From the NCBI GenBank assembly GCA_947259885.1, contig CAMYNW010000003.1:1-64000 (forward strand): 64,000 nucleotides of DNA. The letters run 5' to 3'. A program made the position numbers and the translations under genes. This stretch comes from an uncultured Gammaproteobacteria bacterium (GTDB lineage: Bacteria > Pseudomonadota > Gammaproteobacteria > Arenicellales > Poriferihabitantaceae). The notes under the pieces are model-generated. The model worked only from the letters and a program-made list of their open reading frames with translations, was not told the origin of the DNA and did not search any database. Positions 8,127-18,140 of this stretch are shown here, in pieces; positions within the stretch are counted from its first letter, which is position 1, and the number at the start of each line of letters is the position of its first letter.

Positions 8127-9692
8127 ATGAGGATTAACACACTATCAATTATTTCTAAAACTTTCCTGGCGCTTATAGTGTCTGGGTATTCGGCCTATGC
8201 ACTGGCCCAGGCGAGTTTACTATTCGATGGCGATTTTGAAAGCGGCACTTTTCAAGGATGGACGCCGAGTGGCGAAAATGGTGGATTTGCCCAAGTGGTT
8301 TCAAAAGGTAGCTGTTACTCCTCCAATGACACAACCGCTATTTCATTCAATGGAAATCCGACAAGTAACTTCGTAGCGCTGCTGCGCTCTAATGCAGCGG
8401 GTAATACGGAGTCTGTTGGCAAATTAAGGTCAAACCCATTTACAGCGGGGAATGGCGTAATTTTCTCAGCTCTGTCGGAGACCCTTGATGGCGATCCGGG
8501 CCACAAACCGGTGAATCTTGTTGTCAATATTCTGGACAGCGAAGGCAATGCTGTATCAGATCAGCCCTACAACACTGCAGTGATTAAACTCGCACAGGGA
8601 TGTCCGAGTGTTAAACGCGATGCAGCATTTAGCCGCCATTTTATAGACACACATCATTTGGCAGGCCAGGAAATTTCAATCGAGTTTTCACAAAACACAA
8701 AAAATGAGTCGATGGGTTACTTCACTCTGATCGATAATGTTTTGTTTGTGGATAGCGGCCAGTTTCTCTTAAGCACCAGCCAGCCAATTGCAGTCGCTGG
8801 TACGGGGCTGACAACAAGTGGAACATTTTTTCTTGATCCGAGAGCTTCTATAGATCCTGATGATGGACCGGTGGCACTCAGTTACAGCTGGTTTATTGAT
8901 GGCGAAGACAGCGTCAGACATATCGATATACCCTGCGTGAATTTAAATGAGGATTTTCTACTTTCCCCCGGCAATAACAAGGCGACACTGTATGCCAATG
9001 ATGGATTCAACTACGCTGCAGACTCTATACGTTTCGTGATTCCGGAATCTGACAGTAGCAGCACCACAAATAATAATAGCGATAACACTGATCAGCTAAA
9101 TGCAGACGATACCGATGCAAATACAGATGACGAAGACAATAACAATGATACTGATAACATTAGCGGTGTAACCTTGACTGATCCGTTAGAGGAGTGTGAT
9201 GTCGATGTTAGCGAAGTCATTGTTGACGACGGCGAAGATAGTGGAGACGGAAGCGGCACCGATGGAAACTCTCCACCAGTAATCACCGTCGGTGGAACTG
9301 ATGGCGAAGTACCTGTTGTCGATTTTAGTATTTCCGGGGGGCCTGTCAGCATAGCTAGCAACGTCACCATTTCCGACGCGGACGGTGACAATATGGAATC
9401 CGCAACTGTTTCAATTCAAAATCCCGGTACCGTGGACCGACTGCTTGCAGATTCTATTGGCGGGTTTATTGTTTCCGGGTCTGGCGGCACTTCAGTCACT
9501 ATCGCAAATAGCGATCAGGACAATCCTGCATCTAATGAAGCATTTGCCGCAGCCATAGAAACTATTGAATTTGATTATATTGTTCCCGCTGGCGACGATC
9601 CCGACACAAGTAATCGAACAATTACCTACACCGTTAACGACGGTGTCGACACAAGCGAAGAGGCTGAATCTTTAGTAGACGTTGCCTTGTAA
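8127..9692 (+). CDS. Secreted modular protein with PKD-like and cadherin-like domains
   Basis: A 521-residue protein with a Sec signal peptide (hydrophobic 10-25, cleavage near AYALAQA). An N-terminal beta-rich domain begins LLFDGDFESGTFQGW, a pattern seen in carbohydrate-binding jelly-roll modules (about 30-215). A PKD/Ig-like domain follows (about 217-305: DPRASIDPDDG...YSWFIDG), then a strongly acidic Asn/Asp/Thr-rich linker (about 306-385). The C-terminus has one adhesin-type cadherin/VCBS-like repeat (VTISDADGD...ITYTVNDG). The Asp pattern suggests calcium binding. There is no membrane anchor, sortase signal or RTX nonapeptide. It stands alone on the plus strand, with TATAAT at 8022 as a possible -10 box. 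A surface polysaccharide-binding or adhesive role is plausible but unproven. Confidence 0.75.
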   Translation: MRINTLSIISKTFLALIVSGYSAYALAQASLLFDGDFESGTFQGWTPSGENGGFAQVVSKGSCYSSNDTTAISFNGNPTSNFVALLRSNAAGNTESVGKLRSNPFTAGNGVIFSALSETLDGDPGHKPVNLVVNILDSEGNAVSDQPYNTAVIKLAQGCPSVKRDAAFSRHFIDTHHLAGQEISIEFSQNTKNESMGYFTLIDNVLFVDSGQFLLSTSQPIAVAGTGLTTSGTFFLDPRASIDPDDGPVALSYSWFIDGEDSVRHIDIPCVNLNEDFLLSPGNNKATLYANDGFNYAADSIRFVIPESDSSSTTNNNSDNTDQLNADDTDANTDDEDNNNDTDNISGVTLTDPLEECDVDVSEVIVDDGEDSGDGSGTDGNSPPVITVGGTDGEVPVVDFSISGGPVSIASNVTISDADGDNMESATVSIQNPGTVDRLLADSIGGFIVSGSGGTSVTIANSDQDNPASNEAFAAAIETIEFDYIVPAGDDPDTSNRTITYTVNDGVDTSEEAESLVDVAL

Positions 9693-9778
9693 TTGTTTGC
9701 TTATAATTGCTGGACACTAAGGTTCCAAGAATCTGATTGGAAGACCTTAGTAATTTGAAGTACGGTCAAAAAAATATC

Positions 9779-9958
9779 GGGATGGGAGGAATCTATTCAG
9801 GGCATCCTGCCCTTCACCCTGCGGGCCGCCTCACTGGCGTGTGACGTTCGAAATCGCTCCTGCGATTTTGTGAATCTCTTCTTCGGTTCCATCTCATCTC
9901 CCAAATCCTAAAAATTCGCTTTCCTTTTTCTGCGAGAAAGCAAATTTTTAGGATTTGG
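9779..9958. repeat. Hairpin-rich intergenic block with a 23-bp inverted repeat
   Basis: This gene-free stretch lies between two convergent genes (8127-9692 plus, tRNA-Pro minus). It holds AGGGC-atcct-GCCCT (9799-9813), AAATCGC-tcct-GCGATTT (9851-9868) and a long inverted repeat with arms 9901-9923 and 9936-9958 (22 of 23 bases complementary, 12-base loop). The right arm runs into the CCA end of tRNA-Pro. The segment 9779-9903 is also bounded by rough inverted ends (GGGATGGGAGGAA and TTCCATCTCATCTCCC). It may act as a two-way terminator or be a dispersed MITE/REP-like repeat; copies elsewhere cannot be checked here. Confidence 0.55.
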
Positions 9959-10032
9959 TCGGGGTGAGAGGATTTGAACCTCCGACCACCGCAACCCCAT
10001 TGCGGTGCGCTACCAGGCTGCGCTACACCCCG
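9956..10032 (-). tRNA. tRNA-Pro (anticodon GGG)
   Basis: The minus-strand cloverleaf has acceptor CGGGGTG/CACCCCG, D-arm AGCGCAGCCTGGTAGCGC, anticodon arm CCGCA-ATGGGGT-TGCGG (anticodon GGG) and T-arm GGAGGTTCAAATCCTC. The 3' CCA is encoded. It closely resembles E. coli proL. The CCA end is shared with the right arm of the long inverted repeat, and a perfect dyad lies just 5' of the gene. Confidence 0.96.
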
Positions 10033-10037
10033 AGCGT

Positions 10038-10055
10038 AGCGTCGAAATCGACGCT
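10038..10055. promoter_or_regulatory. Perfect dyad just upstream of tRNA-Pro
   Basis: AGCGTCGA and TCGACGCT flank a 2-base centre, giving a perfect 8-2-8 palindrome. It sits between the tRNA-Pro 5' end and an AT-rich stretch resembling a -10 box (TATATT on the minus strand). It could be an operator or a processing hairpin in the precursor; the sequence does not decide. Confidence 0.4.
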
Positions 10056-10125
10056 AATAATATACAGATTACTGAACCTCTAGAGCCAGATCGATCATCT
10101 GGAACAGAGAAAAAGGCGTTGAATT

Positions 10126-10503
10126 CTAACTCAAGATGTCGCTGACTTCATTCAGTTCAGCAATTAACTGCGAGATTACCTGGGAACCTTTTTTGTCCAG
10201 CCCCGATGGGCTAACCGGAACACCTTCAGTTTCCACCTGCTCCAATCGAGTTCTAGCGCCGCTAATAGTGAATCCTTCGACATACAGAAGTTTTCTGATC
10301 TGGCGAATCAGTTTCACTTCGTGTCGTTGGTAGTAGCGACGATTTCCTCGGCGTTTTACAGGCTTTAATTGTGGAAATTCCTGTTCCCAGTATCGCAATA
10401 CGTGGGGTTTAACCACACATAATTTACTGACTTCACCAATTGTGAAGTATCGCTTACTAGGAATTGGAGGTAGTTCAAACCCCGCCGGATCGAGCATTGT
10501 CAT
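10126..10503 (-). CDS. MerR-family transcriptional regulator
   Basis: A small (125-residue) MerR-type DNA-binding protein. The winged helix-turn-helix is at about 18-85: YFTIGEVSKLCVVKPHVLRYWEQEF, given here only as the pattern GEVSKL...LRYWE. It is followed by the arginine-rich wing NRRYYQRHEV and a C-terminal dimerisation helix. It lacks cysteines for metal binding, so it is not a typical metal sensor. The ATG overlaps the ihfA stop by one base (TGATG), implying coupled translation. This ihfA-merR pairing is conserved in Pseudomonas-like genomes, where the regulator's target is poorly defined. Ligand and regulon are unknown. Confidence 0.88.
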   Translation of the reverse strand: MTMLDPAGFELPPIPSKRYFTIGEVSKLCVVKPHVLRYWEQEFPQLKPVKRRGNRRYYQRHEVKLIRQIRKLLYVEGFTISGARTRLEQVETEGVPVSPSGLDKKGSQVISQLIAELNEVSDILS

Positions 10504-10823
10504 CAGCGTTTCCTGCCAAGTTTCTGCGTGAGCTCAAATGAGTTATCGACCACGCTTTGTTTCAGCTTCTGACTAGACCTAAAGGTCACTACCCGCCGCG
10601 CCGAGATTGCAACCTCTTCACCTGTCTTAGGGTTACGCCCTGGGCGCGAGGTTTTATCTCTTAGAGTAAAACTGCCGAATCCGGAAAGTTTCACCGCCGT
10701 TCCCTGCTCTAACGCTTGTCGCACCTTTTCAAAAAACAGCTCGACGAAGTCTTTAGCTTCCCGCTTATTAAGCCCAACTTCATCAAACAAAGTATTACCA
10801 AGATCGGCTTTAGTTATTGTCAT
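10503..10823 (-). CDS. ihfA: Integration host factor subunit alpha
   Basis: The alpha subunit of the heterodimeric DNA-bending protein IHF, whose partner gene ihfB lies in this window at 55633-55965. The 106-residue sequence starts MTITKADL and includes [12 protein letters not shown] and the DNA-intercalating arm [12 protein letters not shown], with the conserved proline at its tip. Its location directly after pheT is the classical pheST-ihfA arrangement, so expression probably depends on the upstream operon promoter. The stop codon overlaps the start of the MerR-type gene. Confidence 0.96.
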   Translation of the reverse strand: MTITKADLGNTLFDEVGLNKREAKDFVELFFEKVRQALEQGTAVKLSGFGSFTLRDKTSRPGRNPKTGEEVAISARRVVTFRSSQKLKQSVVDNSFELTQKLGRKR

Positions 10824-10873
10824 TTCGTATTCCTCTTATTGTCCCCAGGATATAGGCTCACTAATCATACGAA

Positions 10874-13267
10874 TCAGGACCGCAGTTCAGCACCCGCAGT
10901 TTTCCGAAGCGCATTTATTATATTATCGATTACGGCCTCAATTTCACCAGCCTTAAGACTGCTTGATTCTGACTGGAAGGTCAAGCTGAAAGCAAAACTT
11001 TTCTTATTATTTTCAATCCCTTCACCGGTATATATGTCAAACAACTCCAATTTCTTGAGATGCTCGCCGGCAGACCGATTTACCACAGATAGTATCTCTG
11101 CAGCTGGAACCTCTTTATCCACGACTACGGCGAGGTCTCTTTGAATCTGCGGAAAGCGCGAAATCGGCTCAAAACTTGGAAGACCTGCGACGCTAAGCGC
11201 GTCCAGATCGAGTTCAAACAGAAATACTTTCTGGTCAATTCCCAGACTTTTCTGTTTAACCGGATGCAATTGCCCTAGGTAGCCCGCCGTCTTGCGACCA
11301 CGACGAATAGCGGCCGACTGCCCTGGATGGAACGCTGGATGTGCAGCCGAATGAAATTTGAAGCCCGAATCGGCACCCACAATTTCCAGTAGATTCTCGA
11401 GATCCCCTTTGAGATCAAAAAAATCAACTTCGCGGGCCTCTGCTCCCCATTGTCTTGGTAACGCCAAACCGGAAGTCAGCGCCGCAATACGCGGAATTTC
11501 GATCCGAGATTTACCCCGGCGATGAAAAACATTTCCGCATTCAAACAGCTGCACTCTGGATTGTTGATGGTTGAGATTTCTGGCCAGGGTTGACAGTAAA
11601 CCCGGAAATAGACTTTGTCTCATTTCAGTCATGTTATCGGCAAGAGGGTTTTCCAGCGTTACGCCTTTCTTGCACTCCATCAGGTTCACCTGAACAGCAG
11701 CGTCGATAAAGCTGTAATTGATCGCCTCGTAATATCCGCGGCAGGTCATTGACTTTTTTATTTGCGAAAGACTAATTCGAGTTTCGGGATAACCTCCTGT
11801 GCGAGCGGCAGAAACCGGCATACGCGGCACAACACGATCGTAGCCGTAACATCGACCGATTTCCTCAACAAGATCATGCTGCCCAGTCAGATCAAAGCGC
11901 CACGAGGGTATCTTGACTTTCCAGCCATCCTTAAAATTACTCACCCCCATTCCCAGACGCTTAAGAATTGAGTGCACGTGTTTAGTTGGAACTTTAACGC
12001 CCAGAAGCCTCGGTATTTCTGTTTTTTCAAATTTAATGGTGTGAGCTTTGGGAAGATATTTGCGGTTAACGGTATGACAAACCTTTCCCGGTTCACCCCC
12101 GGCAATCTCTAATAGCAAAGCTGTGGCGCGCTGCACGGCGGCGACCTGGCCATTTGGGTTAACTCCGCGTTCAAATCGGTGTGATGCATCGGTGTGCATT
12201 CCAAACTGTCGAGCCTTACCAATAATGCCAGTGGTTGAAAAAAACGCGGCCTCAAAAAAAATGTTCCTAGTGCTTTCAGAAATAGCAGTGACTTCACCTC
12301 CCATAATTCCGGCCAATCCAACCGCTTTACTTTGATCGGCAATGACTAAATGATCTGGAGATAGCGTTACTGTGCTGCCATCTAAAAGCTTTAGTTTTTC
12401 TTTCCTACCAGCATTTCTTACAGTAATGCCTCCGGAAAGCTTATCCAGGTCATAGGCATGCATCGGCTGTCCGGTTTCAAACATGACATAGTTAGTAATA
12501 TCCACCACAGGATTAATGCTCCTCAGCCCACTGCGCCGAAGTTTCTCTTTCATCCAATCAGGTGTGTTCGCCTGCATGTCAATTCCGAGAACTGCGCGCC
12601 CGGCAAATCTCGAACAGGCCTCGGGCGCATTAAGCTGAATGGGCAAACTTTCGGCGTTACCAGCCTTAACCTCCTTGACCCTGGTATCTTTCATTGCTGC
12701 ACCAGTTAGAGCCGATATCTCTCGAGCAATGCCTTGAATACAAAGACAATCCCCCCGATTCGGTGTCAGATCAATCTCGAAGATAGTGTCATCCAGCCCC
12801 AGGTAATCAAACAGTTGTGCCCCGGGAGTAGCATCGGGATCCAGTTCCATTAACCCAGAAGCCTGATCAGATAAACCCAGTTCGAATGCTGAACACAACA
12901 TTCCTTTTGATCTGATACCTCGGATTTCGCTTTGCTTGATTTTTAAGCCTGGCAGCTTGGCGCCCACAAGCGCTACAGGCGCAACCAATCCTACACTTAC
13001 ATTAGGCGCCCCGCAGACTACCTGAAGCGTTTTTGGCTTTCCGATATCCACCGCGCAGATCTTAAGGCGATCCGCCTGAGGATGCGGTTCAACGGCAATA
13101 ATTCTGCCCAATACCAGCCTCGCCCGGTTTGAACCACGAAAATCCAAATCAGTTGCGGGGACGATTGACTCAACTTCCAATCCAGCGAGTGTGAGTCGGT
13201 GCTCTAGCTCTGTGGCTTCAAGGTCCGTATCAACCCACTCTTTCAACCAGAATTCACTTACCAACAT
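10874..13267 (-). CDS. pheT: Phenylalanyl-tRNA synthetase beta subunit
   Basis: The 797-residue beta chain of the (alpha-beta)2 enzyme that attaches phenylalanine to tRNA-Phe. Visible domains in order are an N-terminal tRNA-binding fold (ADRLKICAVDIG...VVCGAPNV, about 60-115), the B3/B4 editing region (about 210-380), the B5 domain, the catalytic-like core without active-site residues, and a C-terminal ferredoxin-like anticodon-binding domain starting near SRFPQIQRDLAVVVD. Length matches E. coli PheT (795). It follows pheS after 28 bases and precedes ihfA by 50 bases, all in one orientation. Confidence 0.97.
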   Translation of the reverse strand: MLVSEFWLKEWVDTDLEATELEHRLTLAGLEVESIVPATDLDFRGSNRARLVLGRIIAVEPHPQADRLKICAVDIGKPKTLQVVCGAPNVSVGLVAPVALVGAKLPGLKIKQSEIRGIRSKGMLCSAFELGLSDQASGLMELDPDATPGAQLFDYLGLDDTIFEIDLTPNRGDCLCIQGIAREISALTGAAMKDTRVKEVKAGNAESLPIQLNAPEACSRFAGRAVLGIDMQANTPDWMKEKLRRSGLRSINPVVDITNYVMFETGQPMHAYDLDKLSGGITVRNAGRKEKLKLLDGSTVTLSPDHLVIADQSKAVGLAGIMGGEVTAISESTRNIFFEAAFFSTTGIIGKARQFGMHTDASHRFERGVNPNGQVAAVQRATALLLEIAGGEPGKVCHTVNRKYLPKAHTIKFEKTEIPRLLGVKVPTKHVHSILKRLGMGVSNFKDGWKVKIPSWRFDLTGQHDLVEEIGRCYGYDRVVPRMPVSAARTGGYPETRISLSQIKKSMTCRGYYEAINYSFIDAAVQVNLMECKKGVTLENPLADNMTEMRQSLFPGLLSTLARNLNHQQSRVQLFECGNVFHRRGKSRIEIPRIAALTSGLALPRQWGAEAREVDFFDLKGDLENLLEIVGADSGFKFHSAAHPAFHPGQSAAIRRGRKTAGYLGQLHPVKQKSLGIDQKVFLFELDLDALSVAGLPSFEPISRFPQIQRDLAVVVDKEVPAAEILSVVNRSAGEHLKKLELFDIYTGEGIENNKKSFAFSLTFQSESSSLKAGEIEAVIDNIINALRKTAGAELRS

Positions 13268-13295
13268 GTCTTTTAATTCTAAATATTAATTCGAT

Positions 13296-14351
<1,056 letters not shown>

Positions 14352-14360
14352 TCATTGGTC

Positions 14361-14395
14361 AAAAACGAAAAAGGGAAAGGCCACCCTTTCCCTTT
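14361..14395 (-). terminator. Intrinsic terminator/attenuator between rplT and pheS
   Basis: AAAGGGAAAGG (14370-14380) pairs with CCTTTCCCTTT (14385-14395) around a 4-base loop, and on the minus strand the T-rich TTCGTTTTTG follows. It can end the infC-rpmI-rplT transcript and reduce flow into pheST. In enterobacteria this spot holds a Phe-codon attenuator; the short open frame here (MRMPQCSKLL...) has no Phe codons, so simple partial termination is more likely. Confidence 0.82.
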
Positions 14396-14470
14396 ATTTT
14401 CAAGTCATTAAAACTCTTATCTCAAGTTAATTATATATAATAATTTGGAACACTGAGGCATTCGCATTGA

Positions 14471-14830
14471 TCAGGCTGTCAGCGCTGCTTTGGCTTTTTC
14501 GGCCAAAGCGCTAAACGCTGCTTTATCATGCACTGCCATGTCTGCCAGCACTTTTCGGTCCAGGGCGATTTCAGCTTTATTCAAGCCTGCGATCATTCGA
14601 CTGTAGCTCAATCCATTATCCCGAGCTGCGGCATTAATACGGACAATCCATAATGCACGAAACTGTCGCTTGCGTTGACGTCGATCCCGATAAGCATATT
14701 GACCAGCCTTATCAACCGCCTGTTTTGCAGTTTTAAACAGCTTACTGCGTGCACCGCTATAGCCTCTAGCCTGTTTAAGGACTTTCTTGTGTCTGGCTCG
14801 GGCTTGAACTCCTCTTTTAACGCGTGGCAT
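14471..14830 (-). CDS. rplT: 50S ribosomal protein L20
   Basis: L20 binds 23S rRNA early in large-subunit assembly and, in E. coli, represses its own operon by binding the mRNA leader. The 119-residue sequence is typical: a basic, extended N-terminus ([20 protein letters not shown]), the [13 protein letters not shown] segment and the compact helical C-terminus ending in AKAALTA. It follows rpmI after 12 bases. Confidence 0.98.
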   Translation of the reverse strand: MPRVKRGVQARARHKKVLKQARGYSGARSKLFKTAKQAVDKAGQYAYRDRRQRKRQFRALWIVRINAAARDNGLSYSRMIAGLNKAEIALDRKVLADMAVHDKAAFSALAEKAKAALTA

Positions 14831-14842
14831 ATTAATTCTCCC

Positions 14843-15040
14843 TTAGTTGTACGGCAACATCTGTTTGACAGAGGCCTGGTCAGACGCATGAATCATTGCA
14901 CCACGCCGAAGCTGGCGCTTACGCTTGGTGGATTTCTTTGTCAAAATGTGACGGAGGTGCGATTGAGATCGCTTGAACTTACCCGAGGCAGTTCGTTTGA
15001 AGCGCTTCGCAGCGCCCCGATTAGTTTTCATCTTAGGCAT
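14843..15040 (-). CDS. rpmI: 50S ribosomal protein L35
   Basis: A 65-residue, very basic ribosomal protein starting [17 protein letters not shown], standard for L35. I use the ATG at 15040 and not the further upstream in-frame start at 15091, because this matches the family N-terminus and is preceded by a good ribosome-binding site (GGAGC, 5-7 bases upstream). Translation is likely coupled to, and regulated with, rplT. Confidence 0.97.
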   Translation of the reverse strand: MPKMKTNRGAAKRFKRTASGKFKRSQSHLRHILTKKSTKRKRQLRRGAMIHASDQASVKQMLPYN

Positions 15041-15304
15041 TTTAGCTCCAGTATTTAGTGCAGTCGTCAGACTGCGTTTCGTTATTGACAAAGGCAGTTC
15101 TGGATTGGACTGCGATTTGTCCTATTGTTGCCGGTAACCTAACGGCCACTGGCGAAATCTTTTCATACAGGATTATCAGAACTTAGGTCTGAAACCCGAT
15201 TTTACACTCCTTGTCAGGCTCATAAGGGTGCAACTAAAATCGTTCGTCAGGTAGTGCCAGTATTTTGCACCAGTGACACATCGATAAGGCTTAAGCAGAT
15301 AAAG
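15041..15304 (-). promoter_or_regulatory. infC-rpmI intergenic leader, candidate L20 operator
   Basis: 264 bases separate infC from rpmI and contain no recognisable gene. Just before the rpmI ribosome-binding site lies GCAGTC-GTCA-GACTGC (15060-15075). A second GCAGT (15094-15098) and ACTGC (15109-15113) form another hairpin next to it. Because the repeated GCAGT/ACTGC arms can swap partners, two mutually exclusive structures are possible close to the start of rpmI. In E. coli the L20-binding pseudoknot that shuts off rpmI-rplT occupies this place. The match is by position and architecture only. Confidence 0.4.
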
Positions 15305-15823
15305 TCAGGCCCGCTTCGGGCCCATTACCATTACCATCTGCCGTCCTTCCATGGTTGCGGCCTGTTCCACAGAAGCAATTTCAGACAGATCGTCTTCAAC
15401 CTGCTTCAACATTTCAAGCCCTAACTCTTTATGTGCCATCTCACGGCCCCTGAAGCGCATAGTCACCTTGGTTTTGTTACCCGCTTCAAGGAATCTACGT
15501 AAATTTCTCAGTTTAATTTCGTAATCCCCAACATCTGTGCCTGGCCTAAACTTGATCTCCTTTACCGTGATCTGTTTTTGCTTTTTTTTGGCTTCGTGTT
15601 TTTGCTTACTTTCGTTGTAGAGGTATTTTCCGTAGTCCATGATCCGACAGACTGGTGGATCGGCATTGGGTGAAATTTCTACTAGATCAAGAGCTGCATT
15701 TTCGGCAGCCTCAGTGGCTTCACGCAATGCCACAACGCCGAGCTGCTCTCCCTCACTGTCGATTACACGCACCGGATCACTGGTGATCTGTTCATTGATG
15801 CGTACTTTTTTTGCTTTAGCTAT
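15305..15823 (-). CDS. infC: Translation initiation factor IF-3, apparent ATA start
   Basis: IF3 keeps the 30S subunit free and checks the start codon. The conserved body ([21 protein letters not shown], then [15 protein letters not shown] and RFRGREMAH) is complete. The first ordinary start in frame, GTG at 15772, would drop the normal N-terminal strand. The frame extends upstream as [15 protein letters not shown], which is the expected IF3 beginning (compare RINGEIRA in E. coli), and then reaches TAA with no ATG, GTG or TTG between. The best start is ATA at 15823-15821, preceded by AGAGGA at suitable spacing. E. coli infC uses AUU, which allows IF3 to repress itself; the same logic probably applies. 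Length becomes 172 residues. Confidence 0.93.
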   Translation of the reverse strand: MAKAKKVRINEQITSDPVRVIDSEGEQLGVVALREATEAAENAALDLVEISPNADPPVCRIMDYGKYLYNESKQKHEAKKKQKQITVKEIKFRPGTDVGDYEIKLRNLRRFLEAGNKTKVTMRFRGREMAHKELGLEMLKQVEDDLSEIASVEQAATMEGRQMVMVMGPKRA

Positions 15824-15922
15824 AGTCTGAGTCCTCTGGAATTAATACAAAACACCCCACAAGATCCTGAGAAAAATTATCAAGATGCACTGTTAGGTAG
15901 TTCACGCGCGCTGGAAAAGGCA

Positions 15923-17824
15923 CTATGACGAATGGCCATGCAATATTTCGGTGACCGCCTCAATGGACAAAGATCCCAAGTCTTCCCCATTGACCGCCCG
16001 AACCGAAACCGTGCTCGTTTCCACCTCCCGGTCTCCCGCAACCAAAAGGTAGGGAATCCGCTGCAGCGTGTGCTCGCGGATTTTAAAACCGATTTTCTCG
16101 TTTCTCAAGTCAGATTCGACTCTGAACCCCTGTTTTTTCAAGGTTTTTTGCAATTCTTTGACGTATTTGTCCTGTTTCTCAGAAATATTCAAAACTATCG
16201 CCTGGGTCGGCGCCAGCCAAACAGGAAATCTTCCTGCATGATGTTCTATCAAGATACCGATAAATCGTTCAAAAGATCCGAGAATCGCTCGATGCAACAT
16301 CACTGGCACACGCCTGGAACCATCTTCAGCGACATATTGCGCATCGAGACGCCCGGGCATTGAGAAATCCACTTGCATAGTCCCGCATTGCCATACCCGG
16401 CCAATGCTATCTCTTAGCGAGAATTCAATTTTAGGGCCATAGAACGCGCCCTCACCGGGAAGCTCCTTCCAGGGTAACTCCTTTGCATCCAGAGCTTGCG
16501 CAAGTGCAACTTCCGCCCTATCCCAATCTGCATCATCACCGACCCTGTTTTCCGGTCGAGTCGAGAGTCGATAGATAATGTCTTCAAATCCGAACGAATG
16601 ATAAACGGAATGTAAAAAGTCTATGAATGCTGCGACTTCCTGCTGGATCTGATCCTCGGTGCAGAAAATATGACCGTCATCTTGGACAAAACCCCTAACG
16701 CGCATCAATCCATGAAGCGCTCCGGATAATTCATTTCGGTGACAAGAACCGAACTCAGAAAGTCGCATTGGAAGATCTCGGTAACTTTTCAGTCCTTGAT
16801 TATATATTTGCACATGGCATGGGCAGTTCATTGGCTTGAGCGCGAAATCCCTTCCTTCTGATTCTACTGCAAACATATCGTCGCCAAATTTATCCGCGTG
16901 TCCCGAGCGCTCCCAGAGAGTAAAATCTACCACCTGCGGTGTATTGACTTCGCGATAACCCCGTATTTCTTGTTCACGGCGCATGTACTGTTCTAAAACC
17001 TGATACAGAGCCCAGCCTTTGTCGTGCCAAAACACCATACCAGGTGCTTCTTCCTGCATATGAAAAAGGTTCAGCTGTTTTCCAATTTTTCGATGGTCTC
17101 GCTTTTCTGCTTCAGCCAGCTGAGTTAAATAAGATTTTAACTGTTTCTTGTCGGGCCATGCAGTGCCATATATCCTCTGCAACATTTTATTGCCAGAGTC
17201 GCCGCGCCAGTATGCTCCTGAAACCCGCATCAGTTTAAAGAAGCGACAAAAACCCATATGAGGGACATGAGGCCCCCTGCACATATCAACATATTCCTGA
17301 TGATGATAGAGACCTGGGCTTTCATTACGCTCGATATCTTGTTTCAAAATTTCTTGCTTATACGGTTCCTTTCGTTGCTCAAAGACATCGAGCGCATTGT
17401 CCCAGCTCACCTTTTTTTTGATAACTGGATAGTTAGTCGACGCAAGCTCCTGCATCCTCTGCTCAACACTAAGCAGGTCATCTTCTGTAATGCTCCGCTC
17501 AAGATCGATATCATAGTAAAACCCGTTTTCTATAACTGGGCCAATTGCCATCTTACTCTCGGGCCATAACTGTTTGATCGCATGACCTAAAAGATGGGCG
17601 CAGGAATGTCGGATAATTTCAACTCCCTCGGGATCTTTACTGGTCAGAATTACCACGGCAGCATCATCAGAGATGGGGTCTGTTGCATCGACTAGAAAAC
17701 CATTGACCTTTCCAGCGACCATTGCTTTCGAGAGGCCGGGGCCGATATCAGCGGCGATCTCGGAGATGCTGGTAGATCCCGTAAAAGACCTGACGGAACC
17801 ATCAGGTAGAGTTATTTGTGGCAT
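15923..17824 (-). CDS. thrS: Threonyl-tRNA synthetase
   Basis: A 633-residue class II synthetase (E. coli 642) that charges tRNA-Thr. The order is an N-terminal TGS domain (about 1-61), the editing domain with [11 protein letters not shown] (about 72-82) carrying the H-x3-H motif, and the catalytic core with zinc ligands in MNCPCH, a later His, and [11 protein letters not shown]. The C-terminal anticodon-binding domain begins near [11 protein letters not shown]. It stands 99 bases upstream of infC in the usual thrS-infC order. A short tandem repeat lies in its leader. Confidence 0.97.
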   Translation of the reverse strand: MPQITLPDGSVRSFTGSTSISEIAADIGPGLSKAMVAGKVNGFLVDATDPISDDAAVVILTSKDPEGVEIIRHSCAHLLGHAIKQLWPESKMAIGPVIENGFYYDIDLERSITEDDLLSVEQRMQELASTNYPVIKKKVSWDNALDVFEQRKEPYKQEILKQDIERNESPGLYHHQEYVDMCRGPHVPHMGFCRFFKLMRVSGAYWRGDSGNKMLQRIYGTAWPDKKQLKSYLTQLAEAEKRDHRKIGKQLNLFHMQEEAPGMVFWHDKGWALYQVLEQYMRREQEIRGYREVNTPQVVDFTLWERSGHADKFGDDMFAVESEGRDFALKPMNCPCHVQIYNQGLKSYRDLPMRLSEFGSCHRNELSGALHGLMRVRGFVQDDGHIFCTEDQIQQEVAAFIDFLHSVYHSFGFEDIIYRLSTRPENRVGDDADWDRAEVALAQALDAKELPWKELPGEGAFYGPKIEFSLRDSIGRVWQCGTMQVDFSMPGRLDAQYVAEDGSRRVPVMLHRAILGSFERFIGILIEHHAGRFPVWLAPTQAIVLNISEKQDKYVKELQKTLKKQGFRVESDLRNEKIGFKIREHTLQRIPYLLVAGDREVETSTVSVRAVNGEDLGSLSIEAVTEILHGHSS

Positions 17825-17854
17825 GTTTTTTACTATTCAGTGGCGCCCACTACC

Positions 17855-17893
17855 AAAGGGCGCTTGCAAAGGGCGCTCGCAAAGGGCGCTTGG
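17855..17893 (-). repeat. Three tandem 13-bp repeats in the thrS leader
   Basis: On the plus strand, AAAGGGCGCTTGC, AAAGGGCGCTCGC and AAAGGGCGCTTGG follow one another at 17855, 17868 and 17881, starting 31 bases upstream of the thrS start codon. A related GGCGCC lies just beside them (about 17842). In the thrS mRNA they give repeated GCGCCCTTT units that could form a protein-binding leader or be slippage-generated. No function can be assigned. Confidence 0.8.
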
Positions 17894-18049
17894 TTTTTCA
17901 GTCAAGCCTAACGCTGAAGCGCACGCGTTTAGTATTTCTTCGCCCGTATGAGATTAAAGGAATCTGTGACAAGCAACTGGCTTTCAACAGGATTACCGCC
18001 TGCACTGCACGTATATCTGGATCAGAATCAAGAGATTGGACAAGAATAC

Positions 18050-18126
<77 letters not shown>

Positions 18127-18140
18127 GTCGCGAGCGCGGG

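Noticed and set aside
14396..14470. A pheM-like Phe-rich leader peptide for pheST
   Set aside because: The only short open frame before the terminator begins MRMPQCSK and has no Phe codons.
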